64,000 bases of DNA from Euzebyella saccharophila (GTDB taxonomy: Bacteria > Bacteroidota > Bacteroidia > Flavobacteriales > Flavobacteriaceae). Location of the stretch: positions 124,001 to 188,000 of the forward strand of contig NZ_JACYFJ010000003.1 of assembly GCF_014855495.1 (NCBI RefSeq), written 5' to 3'. Below, in pieces: positions 9,677 through 18,212 of this stretch (position 1 is its first letter; every line of letters begins with the position of its first letter). A program made the translations under genes and the position numbers. Under the pieces are notes generated by a model that worked only from the letters and a program-made list of their open reading frames with translations, made no database searches and was not told the origin of the DNA.

Positions 9677-10016
9677 TATCAAAAATTATGTACATCTGTT
9701 AGGGAACATCGGGGATGACCCTAAAGTAACCGACCTCGATGGTGGTAAAAAAGTAGCTCGGTTTTCATTGGCCACCAATGAAACCTACAAGGACAAAAAA
9801 GGAGAAAAGCAACAGCTAACGGACTGGCATACGGTCGTAGCTTGGGGCAAGACCGCTGAAATCATAGAAAAATATGCTCACAAGGGCAAGCAAGTGGCGG
9901 TAGTAGGTAAACTCAAAAGCAGAACCTATACAGAACCCAATGAAGGCAACGAAAGAAGGGTTACGGAAGTAGTTGCTGACGAAATTCTTTTATTGGGTAG
10001 CAAGTCCGATAACTAA
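9669..10016 (+). CDS. ssb: Single-stranded DNA-binding protein
   Basis: A 115-residue OB-fold SSB that coats single-stranded DNA. The N-terminus (NYVHLLGNIGDDP) and the segment TDWHTVVAWGKTAEIIEKY are typical of the family. It is shorter than chromosomal SSB and lacks the usual acidic DDDIPF-like tail that recruits repair enzymes, as is common in mobile-element SSBs. In this ICE it probably protects the transferred strand on entry into a recipient. A strong terminator follows directly, separating it from the radC-like gene. Confidence 0.93.
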   Translation: MSSIKNYVHLLGNIGDDPKVTDLDGGKKVARFSLATNETYKDKKGEKQQLTDWHTVVAWGKTAEIIEKYAHKGKQVAVVGKLKSRTYTEPNEGNERRVTEVVADEILLLGSKSDN

Positions 10017-10027
10017 AAGGTAAAAAC

Positions 10028-10065
10028 AAAGAGGGCGACACCGTGGAAAGTTACGCCCTCTTTTT
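10028..10065 (+). terminator. Rho-independent terminator after ssb
   Basis: AAAGAGGGCG (10028-10037) pairs with CGCCCTCTTT (10054-10063) and is followed by a T run. Confidence 0.85.
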
Positions 10066-10091
10066 CATCGTCTAATCTTAATAATAAAACA

Positions 10092-10547
10092 ATGAGAAAC
10101 GAAGTTAATGAAATTCAAATAAGCTATTGCGAAAAATTAGGGGTACTCAATTCAGAACCTGCGAACTCCTCCGATAGGGTCGCCGAATTATTATACCAAA
10201 CATGGGATAAAAACACCATCGGACTACATGAAACCTTTAAAGTGTTATTGCTGAACAATGCCAATAAGGTCAAAGGCACCTTTCAGGCATCCACGGGTGG
10301 ATTGACTGGCACATTGGTAGATTTGAGAATACTCTTTGCGGTTGTACTCAAAACCCTCTCCACATCCATTATTTTGGCGCACAATCATCCATCGGGAACG
10401 AACAAAGCCAGTGGTGCCGATATAGCATTGACCAAGAAAATAGAAAAGGCTGCCGAACTTTTTGATATTCGGGTTTTGGACCATTTGATCATACTTCCTG
10501 ATGGCAACTATTTTAGTTTTCGAGATAATGGGTTAATGAAAAATTAG
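10092..10547 (+). CDS. RadC-like JAB domain protein
   Basis: A 151-residue JAB/MPN-domain protein of the RadC group. The metal-binding motif HNHPSG is followed by the downstream acidic residue in GAD, the standard HxHPSG...D arrangement. It has the JAB domain but lacks the N-terminal helix-hairpin-helix part of chromosomal RadC, which is typical of copies on mobile elements. The biochemical role of RadC is not settled; in ICEs it accompanies ssb and anti-restriction genes. It lies seven bases before a small gene, probably in the same transcript. Confidence 0.9.
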   Translation: MRNEVNEIQISYCEKLGVLNSEPANSSDRVAELLYQTWDKNTIGLHETFKVLLLNNANKVKGTFQASTGGLTGTLVDLRILFAVVLKTLSTSIILAHNHPSGTNKASGADIALTKKIEKAAELFDIRVLDHLIILPDGNYFSFRDNGLMKN

Positions 10548-10553
10548 AAAGTC

Positions 10554-10772
10554 ATGGATATACATATTGATATTCCTTTTCGTCTAAATTTCAATAATCT
10601 AGACCTTGAAACGCAAGAAAAGCTCATGCAACAATCCAAGCACGAGGTAGAGCACAAATTTGGCAAGGACTTGAAAAAGTATGCCGATGAAAACTACTTG
10701 GACTATGATTCGCTATTGGAAGAAGAAGCCATTAAAAACCTCTATAAACACAAATTCAAGTTTACCATCTAA
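10554..10772 (+). CDS. Hypothetical small ICE protein
   Basis: A 72-residue acidic soluble protein beginning MDIHIDIPFRLNFNNL, with no recognisable domain, signal peptide or membrane segment. It lies six bases after the radC-like gene and before a terminator, so it is very likely the last gene of that transcript. The compact spacing makes it a believable gene. Confidence 0.6.
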   Translation: MDIHIDIPFRLNFNNLDLETQEKLMQQSKHEVEHKFGKDLKKYADENYLDYDSLLEEEAIKNLYKHKFKFTI

Positions 10773-10795
10773 ATCAAAACTAGATGGATTGATAC

Positions 10796-10820
10796 AAGGT
10801 AGCCTTTTCGGTTGCCTTTT
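10796..10820 (+). terminator. Rho-independent terminator
   Basis: AAGGTAGCC (10796-10804), loop TTTTC, GGTTGCCTT (10810-10818) and a T run close the radC-like transcript. Confidence 0.75.
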
Positions 10821-10939
10821 TCATTTTAGTATTCCCATCATTTATATCCCGAACCTGAAAATTCCTTAAAAGTCATCATCACAAACTCTTAAAATTTTGG
10901 ATATGAAATCCGCTAAAAAAATGACATTCTAATTTAGGA

Positions 10940-11150
10940 TGAAGGCTGGATTTTTCTCCTGCGGAGTAAAAAGGAAGAGCAAGAGGGTAACGCGCTGGCG
11001 CGGCGTTACAAGATTTCAAATAATTACAATATACTGTAAATCAATATTTTAAAATGATCTCGTGGTGAATTACAAGGATTTGAGATCTTACTTTTTGCGG
11101 CAAATCGCCCTGAAACCCCAATAAACAGGGGAAAATTTGCGGCAAACTGG
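10940..11150 (+). other. Candidate origin of transfer (oriT) upstream of mobilization genes
   Basis: The 391 bases between the radC unit and the mobilization genes hold clustered inverted repeats. These are CTCC-TGC-GGAG (10956-10966), GTAACGC/GCGTTAC (10987-10993 and 11003-11009) with a GC-rich core, and two copies of the palindrome TTTGCGGCAAA (11094-11104 and 11136-11146) flanking a CCCC/GGGG hairpin (11117-11131). oriT sites commonly sit directly upstream of relaxase genes and contain such repeats. The nic site itself cannot be placed from sequence alone. Confidence 0.5.
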
Positions 11151-11163
11151 ATTTAAAAAAGTT

Positions 11164-11724
11164 ATGTGCGTTAAAACATTCAGTAACATCAGGTTCAAAA
11201 AGGCAACGGCTAAAAAGTTTCAGGAGTTTTCCAGAAAGTTCTTTAAAACCCATACCGAAACACTACAAGCCATGCTTGATTTTTTCCATTACAATGAAAT
11301 TTCACCCTTGGAACGCTTTGGACCCACTGCCAGAACCTTGGAGACACTGATTAAAAAAAGATTCAACGCCATGGCAGCAATCATGAAGGAAATGGACAAG
11401 AGAGGAATAACGCCAACCAAGACCATGATGCAACTGCTATTCGTGCATGCACCTCAACAGAACAAGCAGCAAAAATCTCCATCTTCCAACAAAGGAGATG
11501 CGCCCGTTAAGGATGATGTTTTCTTTAAGTCGGCTTTTGAAACCATTGAACTGCAGAAAGAGAATACCGTAATGAAGCAAAATCTCGAACAGCTGCAGCA
11601 TCAGTTTATGGAAACCTTAGAGAAGGTAGAAATAACTAAATCAAGTTTCGTCAAATCAAAATTGTATTTGAATATGACCTTGGAAGAATATACTCAATTA
11701 AAAGAATCACTTAAAACAATCTGA
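11164..11724 (+). CDS. BfmA/BtgA-like mobilization protein
   Basis: A 186-residue relaxosome accessory protein. The N-terminal part (SNIRFKKATAKKFQEFSRKF and LQAMLDFFHYNEISP) resembles the BfmA/BtgA family of Bacteroidetes mobilization proteins, which help the relaxase bind oriT. The C-terminal third is a predicted coiled coil. I prefer the ATG at 11164 over the in-frame TTG at 11137, which lies inside the second TTTGCGGCAAA repeat. It is followed three bases later by the relaxase gene. Loading and positioning at oriT is inferred from the family. Confidence 0.8.
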   Translation: MCVKTFSNIRFKKATAKKFQEFSRKFFKTHTETLQAMLDFFHYNEISPLERFGPTARTLETLIKKRFNAMAAIMKEMDKRGITPTKTMMQLLFVHAPQQNKQQKSPSSNKGDAPVKDDVFFKSAFETIELQKENTVMKQNLEQLQHQFMETLEKVEITKSSFVKSKLYLNMTLEEYTQLKESLKTI

Positions 11725-11727
11725 GCC

Positions 11728-12753
11728 ATGTACATAAGCATTACAAAACAACATTTGAACAATAATTTCTCACAGAGTTCTTCCGATTTCGTGGATTATT
11801 TGGAAAAGGAAAATGAGGGTGTCTTACCTGAAATGCAAGAACCTTTTTTTAATCAGACGACAGACGAAATTCCACCAGAACAGGTCATCAAAGAAATCGA
11901 TGGGAATACCGCCAAGCTTAAGAAGGTCGAACCCAAATTTTATTCCCTGACCATCAATCCGAGTCAAAGTGAACTCAAGGCCATAAATAATGACCCTGAA
12001 CTACTTAAAAAATATGTTCGGGAAGTCATGAAAGACTATGCGGCTTCCTTTCACAGGGACCAACCTGTTACCGTAGACGACATTAAATACTTCGCAAAAA
12101 TTGAATACGAGCGAACGTTTAAAGGTTTTGACCGCGAAATCCGGGAAAATCAGCCCTACCGTGTACAAATCGTTAGACTTGAAAATGACATTCGGAAAGT
12201 GGAGCGAGGGGAACTGACGGGCAATGTAGTGGCCATGCATAAAAAAATAGCAGAACTGAAATCTGAAATTCCCCATAAACTGGAAGGAAAGCCCATTGAA
12301 CAGGGCATGAAAAAGCCTGGTTTCCAAACCCACGTTCATATTATCGTAAGTCGAAAGGATGCCAGCAACCGGTATAGCCTATCCCCGGGAAGCAAATACA
12401 TGGGGTCGGTAAGCAAGTTGAATGGTAAGATGGTCAAGCGCGGTTTTAACCGTGACCTTTTTTACAAAAGGGCTGAAAAGACCTTTGATACACTATTCAA
12501 TTACAAACGTAATTTTGTGGAAACCTACGAGGCCAGAAAATCCTATCTCAAAGATCCCCATCACTATTTCGCTCACCTACTCGGGCTTCCCACGAACGAG
12601 CGCAGCGCAGCATTTAAAATTTTGGGCAAAGCCGGGGTACGGGTTCCCCAGGTGAACATTCCTACGAATAAAGTCCAAATGGCGCTTAAGACCATCAAAC
12701 AGTTCAAGAAGGCTATGGACTTGGCCCGGTCATCCAGTTCCATTGGAATCTAA
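11728..12753 (+). CDS. MobB-type relaxase (DUF5712-like)
   Basis: A 341-residue relaxase candidate that would nick oriT and pilot the strand. The motif HVHIIVSRKD near residues 204-213 matches the histidine-rich metal-binding motif of HUH-type mobilization relaxases. Tyr residues near the N-terminus (MYISITKQ) could supply the nucleophile, but I cannot say which does. The family resembles Bacteroidetes MobB/DUF5712 proteins found beside BfmA. It lies between the BfmA-like gene and the coupling protein gene, which supports the role. Confidence 0.8.
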   Translation: MYISITKQHLNNNFSQSSSDFVDYLEKENEGVLPEMQEPFFNQTTDEIPPEQVIKEIDGNTAKLKKVEPKFYSLTINPSQSELKAINNDPELLKKYVREVMKDYAASFHRDQPVTVDDIKYFAKIEYERTFKGFDREIRENQPYRVQIVRLENDIRKVERGELTGNVVAMHKKIAELKSEIPHKLEGKPIEQGMKKPGFQTHVHIIVSRKDASNRYSLSPGSKYMGSVSKLNGKMVKRGFNRDLFYKRAEKTFDTLFNYKRNFVETYEARKSYLKDPHHYFAHLLGLPTNERSAAFKILGKAGVRVPQVNIPTNKVQMALKTIKQFKKAMDLARSSSSIGI

Positions 12754-12759
12754 CAACAT

Positions 12760-14340
12760 ATGCAAATGCTTTCGACTATTCTTCTATATTATGTTTCCGC
12801 TTCCGGATTGATTCTCCTTGTTCATCGCTATTACCGTCATGCCTTTATCAGTCTTGCCATGCTTTTTTTGTACTTGGGTATTCTGGGTTGTTTTGGAAAC
12901 AGTTTCCGATACTGCTTATTCTTTTGTTTCCAATGGATTCTACCCTTGTTCGTCATCAGTTTGGTTTGTCATGCGGCCTTAATTGAAAGCGAAATGACTA
13001 ACATGCCTAAAAAATACCAGGCCAGATTTCAACTTAGAAACGGGGTGCTGAATATGAAAAACATCCGTAGGGGTGTTTCGATAATTGGATCAGCAGGCAG
13101 TGGCAAGACGGAATCCGTTGTCTTCAATTTTCTCAAACACTTCAACAATCATTCATTCTGTGGGGTCATTCACGATTATAAACATTTTGAGATTACTGAA
13201 ATGGCCCATCCCCTATTCCAAGATTCAAAAGTTCCTTTATACATCGTTTCCTTTGATGATATCTTTAAACGGGTCAATCCCATCGCCCCACGTTATATGG
13301 AAGATGAGGAAAGTGTAAATGAAATATCCCGCGTACTCTTGGAGAACCTATTGGAACAAAAAGAATCGGTCGCCTCAGGATCTTCCAAGTTCTTCAATGA
13401 TGCGGTGGAAGGACTTTTAGGCGGATTGATATGGAAGCTTAAAACGTCACATCCCGATTATTGCACCTTGCCCCATCTGATCGCGACCTACCAATATTTG
13501 GATACCGAGCAGCTAGTTTCCTTTCTTAGTTCTGACTTTACTTCAAAAGCCATGGCGGATGCCTTTATTTCCGGTATCGATTCCGAACGGCAAACGGCCG
13601 GGGTCATGAGTACCCTTGCGAATGCCCTCAAAAAAATCAGTACTCCACGTATCTTTATGACCCTTTCGGCTGATGAAATTCCTTTGGATATTAATAATCC
13701 GAAACACCCCTCGGTAATCTCCGTTGTAAACAATCCAAAGTTCGATACGGCCTACTCCCCTGTTATCGCCACTATTATTCACACTATTACCAAACAAATG
13801 AGCGTTCGCAATAGGCTATCTTCCTTCTTCCTTGCAGAGGAAGCATCCACTTTTCGATTGTTGAACATGCAACGGATCCCGGCTACCTTACGGAGCTATG
13901 ATATTGCAACCGTTTATGTACTCCAGGATAAAATTCAAAATGATTTGATGTACGGCGACAAGGCCAGTAAAGCTATTTTGAGCAATCTCACCTATCAGTT
14001 CTTCGGGAAGGCTAACGACCCCGACACAGCAAAGTACTATGAGCGTTTCTTTGAAATCATCAAACAGCCAACACGTAGTATCAGCAAGAGCAGCAATTGG
14101 AATTTCGATGCACGGATTACCAAAGGTGAAAAGGATGTCAGCAAAATTCGCGCAGATGTTTTCTTCAGATTGAAACGCGGGGAATTTATAGCTTTTGCCG
14201 ATGGTAAGGACAAGCGGGTCAAATTTGAAAGGCCTGAGATAAAACGAGAACTCCCAAAGCCCATCTATGCTCAAAACCATCCCGAGATTAGGGCGAATTT
14301 TCAACGAATACATCTTGAGGTTCGTAGGCTATTCTCCTGA
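12760..14340 (+). CDS. MobC/TraG-family type IV coupling protein
   Basis: A 526-residue VirD4-like coupling ATPase that links the relaxosome to the secretion channel. Two hydrophobic segments occupy about residues 1-75, followed by Walker A GSAGSGKTE near residues 110-118 and a Walker B-like FFLAEEAS in the middle of the ATPase domain. Length and architecture fit Bacteroidetes MobC. It lies six bases after the relaxase gene, so the three mobilization genes form one operon. Confidence 0.9.
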   Translation: MQMLSTILLYYVSASGLILLVHRYYRHAFISLAMLFLYLGILGCFGNSFRYCLFFCFQWILPLFVISLVCHAALIESEMTNMPKKYQARFQLRNGVLNMKNIRRGVSIIGSAGSGKTESVVFNFLKHFNNHSFCGVIHDYKHFEITEMAHPLFQDSKVPLYIVSFDDIFKRVNPIAPRYMEDEESVNEISRVLLENLLEQKESVASGSSKFFNDAVEGLLGGLIWKLKTSHPDYCTLPHLIATYQYLDTEQLVSFLSSDFTSKAMADAFISGIDSERQTAGVMSTLANALKKISTPRIFMTLSADEIPLDINNPKHPSVISVVNNPKFDTAYSPVIATIIHTITKQMSVRNRLSSFFLAEEASTFRLLNMQRIPATLRSYDIATVYVLQDKIQNDLMYGDKASKAILSNLTYQFFGKANDPDTAKYYERFFEIIKQPTRSISKSSNWNFDARITKGEKDVSKIRADVFFRLKRGEFIAFADGKDKRVKFERPEIKRELPKPIYAQNHPEIRANFQRIHLEVRRLFS

Positions 14341-14436
14341 TGGGAATTGGACCTAAAGACATCCAATCAAGAGGAAATTTGCTTCATTTTGATGCTGAAA
14401 CTTCGTATATTTAATGGTTATCCCAATCCCTAAATC

Positions 14437-15231
14437 GTGTGGTTCAATCAGGCAAAATGTGATATTTATATGGGTACCGGAGCCGGTACCAAGTTGCTAA
14501 AGGAAATCGGAAATGCCCAGCGTTCCGTGAAAATTTCCTCGCCCTACCTATCCCCTAAAATGGTAGATGAATTGGTTTGGTTACATAAAAAAGGCATAAA
14601 GGTCACCTTGATAACCTCCGATAAATTTGACATTAGAAGCTATCGCCAGGAAAGGAGTATTCAACCGTTGGTGGTTCAGAACCGGCATTTAGATGAGAGT
14701 GCTAACAGAATCAGAAATCGATGGCTGTTCACCCAAAAAGTATTGATTGTTGGCAGTATTGTCTTAACTCTATTTCTAGTTGTATTAAGCATATTTTCGT
14801 ACGATTCAGCGTATATCTACGGACTAGGCATTGCTCTCCTTCTTTTTTTGTGCTCCAGATATGCGAGGAGAAAAACTAAGCATATCAAAATTTACTTGTA
14901 TACCTATTCATCGCTTTTTCCATTTAAAGTTTTCGTTGCTCCGGATTCTTATCAAATCAATGATATGTTTATCCATGGTAAAATCTATATCATCGATGGA
15001 CATACGGCCTATTTGGGTTCGTTGAACTTTACGGAGAGCGGTACCAAGTACAACTATGAAACTAGAATTCGAGTAACGGATACGGAAGCTGTCAGAAAAA
15101 TTGAAGAAGAATTTGATGCCTTATATGACCATCCCGATTTGGCTTTTTTTGGTCTTGAACAATTGGGAAAATCGATTTTTAAGGAATCATTTAATCAAAG
15201 TTCTTCAGAGTTAAGAGTAACTTTTAGTTGA
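14437..15231 (+). CDS. Membrane phospholipase D-like protein
   Basis: A 264-residue protein with one clear HKD motif, HGKIYIID (H180, K182, D187), followed by GSLNFTESG, typical of the PLD superfamily (nucleases and phospholipases). The N-terminal segment (SSPYLSPKMVDELVWL) resembles the first half of a PLD domain. Two transmembrane helices (about 101-120 and 125-141) are inserted between the halves. With one HKD per chain it would need to dimerise. The start is GTG at 14437. It follows the coupling protein gene and might act in transfer or entry, but no substrate is evident. Confidence 0.8.
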   Translation: MWFNQAKCDIYMGTGAGTKLLKEIGNAQRSVKISSPYLSPKMVDELVWLHKKGIKVTLITSDKFDIRSYRQERSIQPLVVQNRHLDESANRIRNRWLFTQKVLIVGSIVLTLFLVVLSIFSYDSAYIYGLGIALLLFLCSRYARRKTKHIKIYLYTYSSLFPFKVFVAPDSYQINDMFIHGKIYIIDGHTAYLGSLNFTESGTKYNYETRIRVTDTEAVRKIEEEFDALYDHPDLAFFGLEQLGKSIFKESFNQSSSELRVTFS

Positions 15232-15362
15232 TTTAATATTTCCCAAAAAGGGATATTCTGAAACAGAATTCAAAATAGATGCTCATAAATAATTTTTAGT
15301 ATTTGGCTTAGAATGTGAGTTAATCAATATTAATAAGTTTGGATTTTTTCATCAATTTAAAT

Positions 15363-15393
15363 TTTGTACGAAAAATACTTTTTACTACTTTAG
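15363..15393 (+). promoter_or_regulatory. Bacteroidetes-type promoter
   Basis: TTTG (15363-15366), a 19-base spacer, then TACTTTAG (15386-15393), matching TTTG-N19-TAnnTTTG except for one base. It lies 38 bases before the DUF4403-like gene. Confidence 0.75.
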
Positions 15394-15430
15394 AAATTCA
15401 CATTCCCCCAAAAAACTTAATATATGTTGT

Positions 15431-16882
15431 ATGGGGCGTAATATTCTTTTCATTGTAATTCTTCTGTCGTCAATAACCTCTTGTAAGGAAGAAGTTCCGA
15501 ACAAATATGAATATGACTATCCAGAACCTATCTTTAACGATTCCTTAGTAATTGTACCCTCCAGTAGCATTTTTATTCCGATAAAAATTGAAAAAGATAG
15601 AATTGCTGATATAATTGTTCAATCCACTCCGGAAAAAATTGAAGCAAAAGAGGCCAGTCAAAGACGTAAAACAAAAAGATTTAGTATTAAAGCTAATATA
15701 ATTGATGGTAATACAACGTTTAAAAATAATAAGATTATACATGAATTGAAAATTCGGGATGGGCATGGAAGTGCTGGAGTGAGAACATATAATGATTTGG
15801 GCCCTTTGGGACCAGCTTATAGTGCATGGGTTAGCTGCCATCTCTCTGATATACGTGCTGATGCCGAAGCAGAAGTAAGTTTTAGTCTAACAGAAAATTA
15901 TGATTTGATACCGACAACATCTGGAAAAGCCAGAATAAGTAATGCAAAAGCTGAAGGCGTCAATGTCACTGGACTTCTAAGGTTTTTTGGGGAACATGTT
16001 ATAAAGGAGGATATAAATGATCCAATCAAAAATGCCATTGCATCTCTTGATTTACCGAAAAAAATAGAAATATTCTGGAAAAATATTCAAAGTCCAATTA
16101 AAATCGGTGAAGACTTTCATGCTTTTATAGAACCCGATAGTTTAAAATACATGAAATACAGAGTCGGTCCAGAAGCATTGGAAACAGGATTGGGGTTAAA
16201 CTTCAAAATGACTACAGGAAATGATAATGACTCTCAAGTTTGGAACTCTGAAAAACCGCTACCCAGGTTAAAAGTTGTTGATAGCATCAATGAAAAAAAT
16301 ATAAACTTTGGTACTATCGCGAAAGTACCATATTCCTATATTAATGATTTACTTAGCAAAAAAATTGAGGATGAATGGATTATAGCTGATGATTCTAAAG
16401 GAGAAAAGAAAGAGTATTTCGAAATAACTGAATTGGAATTATTGGGAGGAAATAAAGCTCCTATGAATTTATTGCTTAGAGCCAAAGCTACAGTTTTAAC
16501 AAGTTTACTTAAAAATCGTGTAATTTATTTATACTTTAATTGTAACCTGCAGTATAATGAGAAAGAAAAGAAAATTTTCATAAAAGAATATGAATTGAAT
16601 ACAAAAACCAAGGGATTCTTGTTAGATAATTTCATTGATGCCTTGGCAAATAAATTGCTGTATCAAAGAATTCTAAATAAGCTTGAGTTTAATTTACAAT
16701 CTGAATTGAACAAAGTCGTTGGTGAGTTCAATAATGAACTTATGTCTGGTAAAGAAATTAGTGACGGTGTATCAGTTAAAGGTAAAATGGATTTTGTTTC
16801 AATAAATCAATTTCAGCCAGTAAAAGACGGGATAATTTTAACCGTTAATGCGAAAGCCGACTTGCTTTTGCATGTTAAATAA
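15431..16882 (+). CDS. DUF4403-family lipoprotein
   Basis: A 483-residue protein with a hydrophobic signal sequence and a lipobox (SSITSC, Cys near residue 18), so it is an exported lipoprotein. The long beta-rich body resembles the DUF4403 family, which has a lipid-binding (BPI/TULIP-like) appearance but no established function. It has its own promoter just upstream, between the mobilization genes and the divergent tra operon. It is probably ICE cargo acting at the cell envelope. Codon use looks more AT-rich than the neighbouring mob genes, which may indicate separate acquisition. Confidence 0.75.
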   Translation: MGRNILFIVILLSSITSCKEEVPNKYEYDYPEPIFNDSLVIVPSSSIFIPIKIEKDRIADIIVQSTPEKIEAKEASQRRKTKRFSIKANIIDGNTTFKNNKIIHELKIRDGHGSAGVRTYNDLGPLGPAYSAWVSCHLSDIRADAEAEVSFSLTENYDLIPTTSGKARISNAKAEGVNVTGLLRFFGEHVIKEDINDPIKNAIASLDLPKKIEIFWKNIQSPIKIGEDFHAFIEPDSLKYMKYRVGPEALETGLGLNFKMTTGNDNDSQVWNSEKPLPRLKVVDSINEKNINFGTIAKVPYSYINDLLSKKIEDEWIIADDSKGEKKEYFEITELELLGGNKAPMNLLLRAKATVLTSLLKNRVIYLYFNCNLQYNEKEKKIFIKEYELNTKTKGFLLDNFIDALANKLLYQRILNKLEFNLQSELNKVVGEFNNELMSGKEISDGVSVKGKMDFVSINQFQPVKDGIILTVNAKADLLLHVK

Positions 16883-16890
16883 AGATTAGG

Positions 16891-17190
16891 ATGGAAAAAT
16901 TTATTATAAAAACTGGTAAAACAAAAACGATTTATAGCCACATAAATGCAAGTGGTAATTTATACTATAGTATTAAAAATAAATCAGGCGATAATACAGC
17001 CAAGTTCTGGTGGATAAAAGGACCTTTCGGAAATATTGAGAAAATCGGACATTTGACAGAATCTGGTAAAATTAAAATAAGGGGGACGGTTTGGGGTAAG
17101 CTACGCGTAGGTCAAATTACTTCCGAAACAATTATTAGAATTCATGATAATCCCCGCGTAAATACAAATTTTCCTCCCATCGAATTCTGA
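16891..17190 (+). CDS. Hypothetical protein downstream of DUF4403 gene
   Basis: A 99-residue basic, beta-rich protein with no signal peptide, starting eight bases after the DUF4403-like gene and probably cotranscribed. Repeated Gly/Lys turns (KTGKTKTIYSHI, GKIKIRGTVWGKLRVGQI) suggest a small beta-barrel or sandwich. I recognise no family. Confidence 0.6.
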   Translation: MEKFIIKTGKTKTIYSHINASGNLYYSIKNKSGDNTAKFWWIKGPFGNIEKIGHLTESGKIKIRGTVWGKLRVGQITSETIIRIHDNPRVNTNFPPIEF

Positions 17191-17384
17191 ACACTAGAAT
17201 GGAAAAGTAATGTCAATTTCACGATTACTTTGTAACTGTAATATTAACTTTATTTTTATTAGATATTGACAGGGCTTTTAACTTAACCCGTTCAAAACAT
17301 ATTTTTAAATTACCTAATACTATATCCAAAAGCCATTATTGTTACCATAAATGATAGTAATAGAAGAATTTAAAACTCGAGATT

Positions 17385-18212
17385 TTAATAGTAAAACAAT
17401 TGTAGTATTCGATTCCCCCTATGTTCTTTGAGTTCCAGCAATAGTTTTTCTTGATCACCGAAGGTAAATTTGGGTACAGTTAACACAAAGCTTTGTCTCT
17501 CACCACCTTTTATAAGCTTTGGAAGGTTATGCTCGTAAATTGGCCCGATTTCAATTTTTTGGTAGGATGATTTTTTCCGCTTGTTACCATTTACCTTAAA
17601 AACTTTCAGGTAATCCATCTCAAAGTCTATTCCAGATCTGTTTTTAATCTCGATAAAGACATAGACCTCCGTTCGGTCGTAAATTAGGTCCCTCAGATGT
17701 AGGACTACACCCTTTTTTACTTTGCGTTTTAGACTGTTTCGATTGTGCTTCAAATGAAATTCGCTGAATTTTTTAAAGTATTCTAAACGATTAGGGAAAT
17801 CATTTCGGGGGGTCTTCATCTTCACAGAATCCTTTAATACGGATACCGGACTTTTGATAGTTGGTGTAAACAAAGAGCTTTCAAAACCAATACGTTCATT
17901 TCTAAAAATAAAATAATTCAGCGTATCCAGATTATTCAAAAACTTCAGTTTGTAAGAGTAAACTTCATCGGTGGCCGTTATTACCAATAGGTTGCTTTCG
18001 CTTCCCTTTACGCCCTGCAACAAGCCTACGTGCTGAGGATGTTCTTTATTATAACTAAACGTAAATTCGGGTGAACCAACTATCGCCTGACGAATTTCAT
18101 CCGGAAAGAAAAGTGCAACCACCTCCCGTTCATTGGTAGGTATAGTCCTTAACTTTTGTGCATTAGTTTGGTTTAAAATCAGTGTCGAAAATAGAAAAAG
18201 AATTTCTTTCAT
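17385..18212 (-). CDS. traN: Conjugative transposon protein TraN (VirB9-like)
   Basis: A 275-residue exported protein (N-terminal signal to about TNAQ) of the Bacteroidetes TraN/DUF4138 family, thought to form the outer part of the conjugation channel with TraM. Characteristic segments include the N-terminal block and LKRKVKKGVVLHLRDLIYDRTEVYVFIEIKNRS (residues ~150-185). The ATG overlaps the traM stop by four bases. It is the last recognisable gene of the tra operon; TraO and later genes of CTnDOT-type operons are not seen here. Confidence 0.9.
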   Translation of the reverse strand: MKEILFLFSTLILNQTNAQKLRTIPTNEREVVALFFPDEIRQAIVGSPEFTFSYNKEHPQHVGLLQGVKGSESNLLVITATDEVYSYKLKFLNNLDTLNYFIFRNERIGFESSLFTPTIKSPVSVLKDSVKMKTPRNDFPNRLEYFKKFSEFHLKHNRNSLKRKVKKGVVLHLRDLIYDRTEVYVFIEIKNRSGIDFEMDYLKVFKVNGNKRKKSSYQKIEIGPIYEHNLPKLIKGGERQSFVLTVPKFTFGDQEKLLLELKEHRGNRILQLFYY

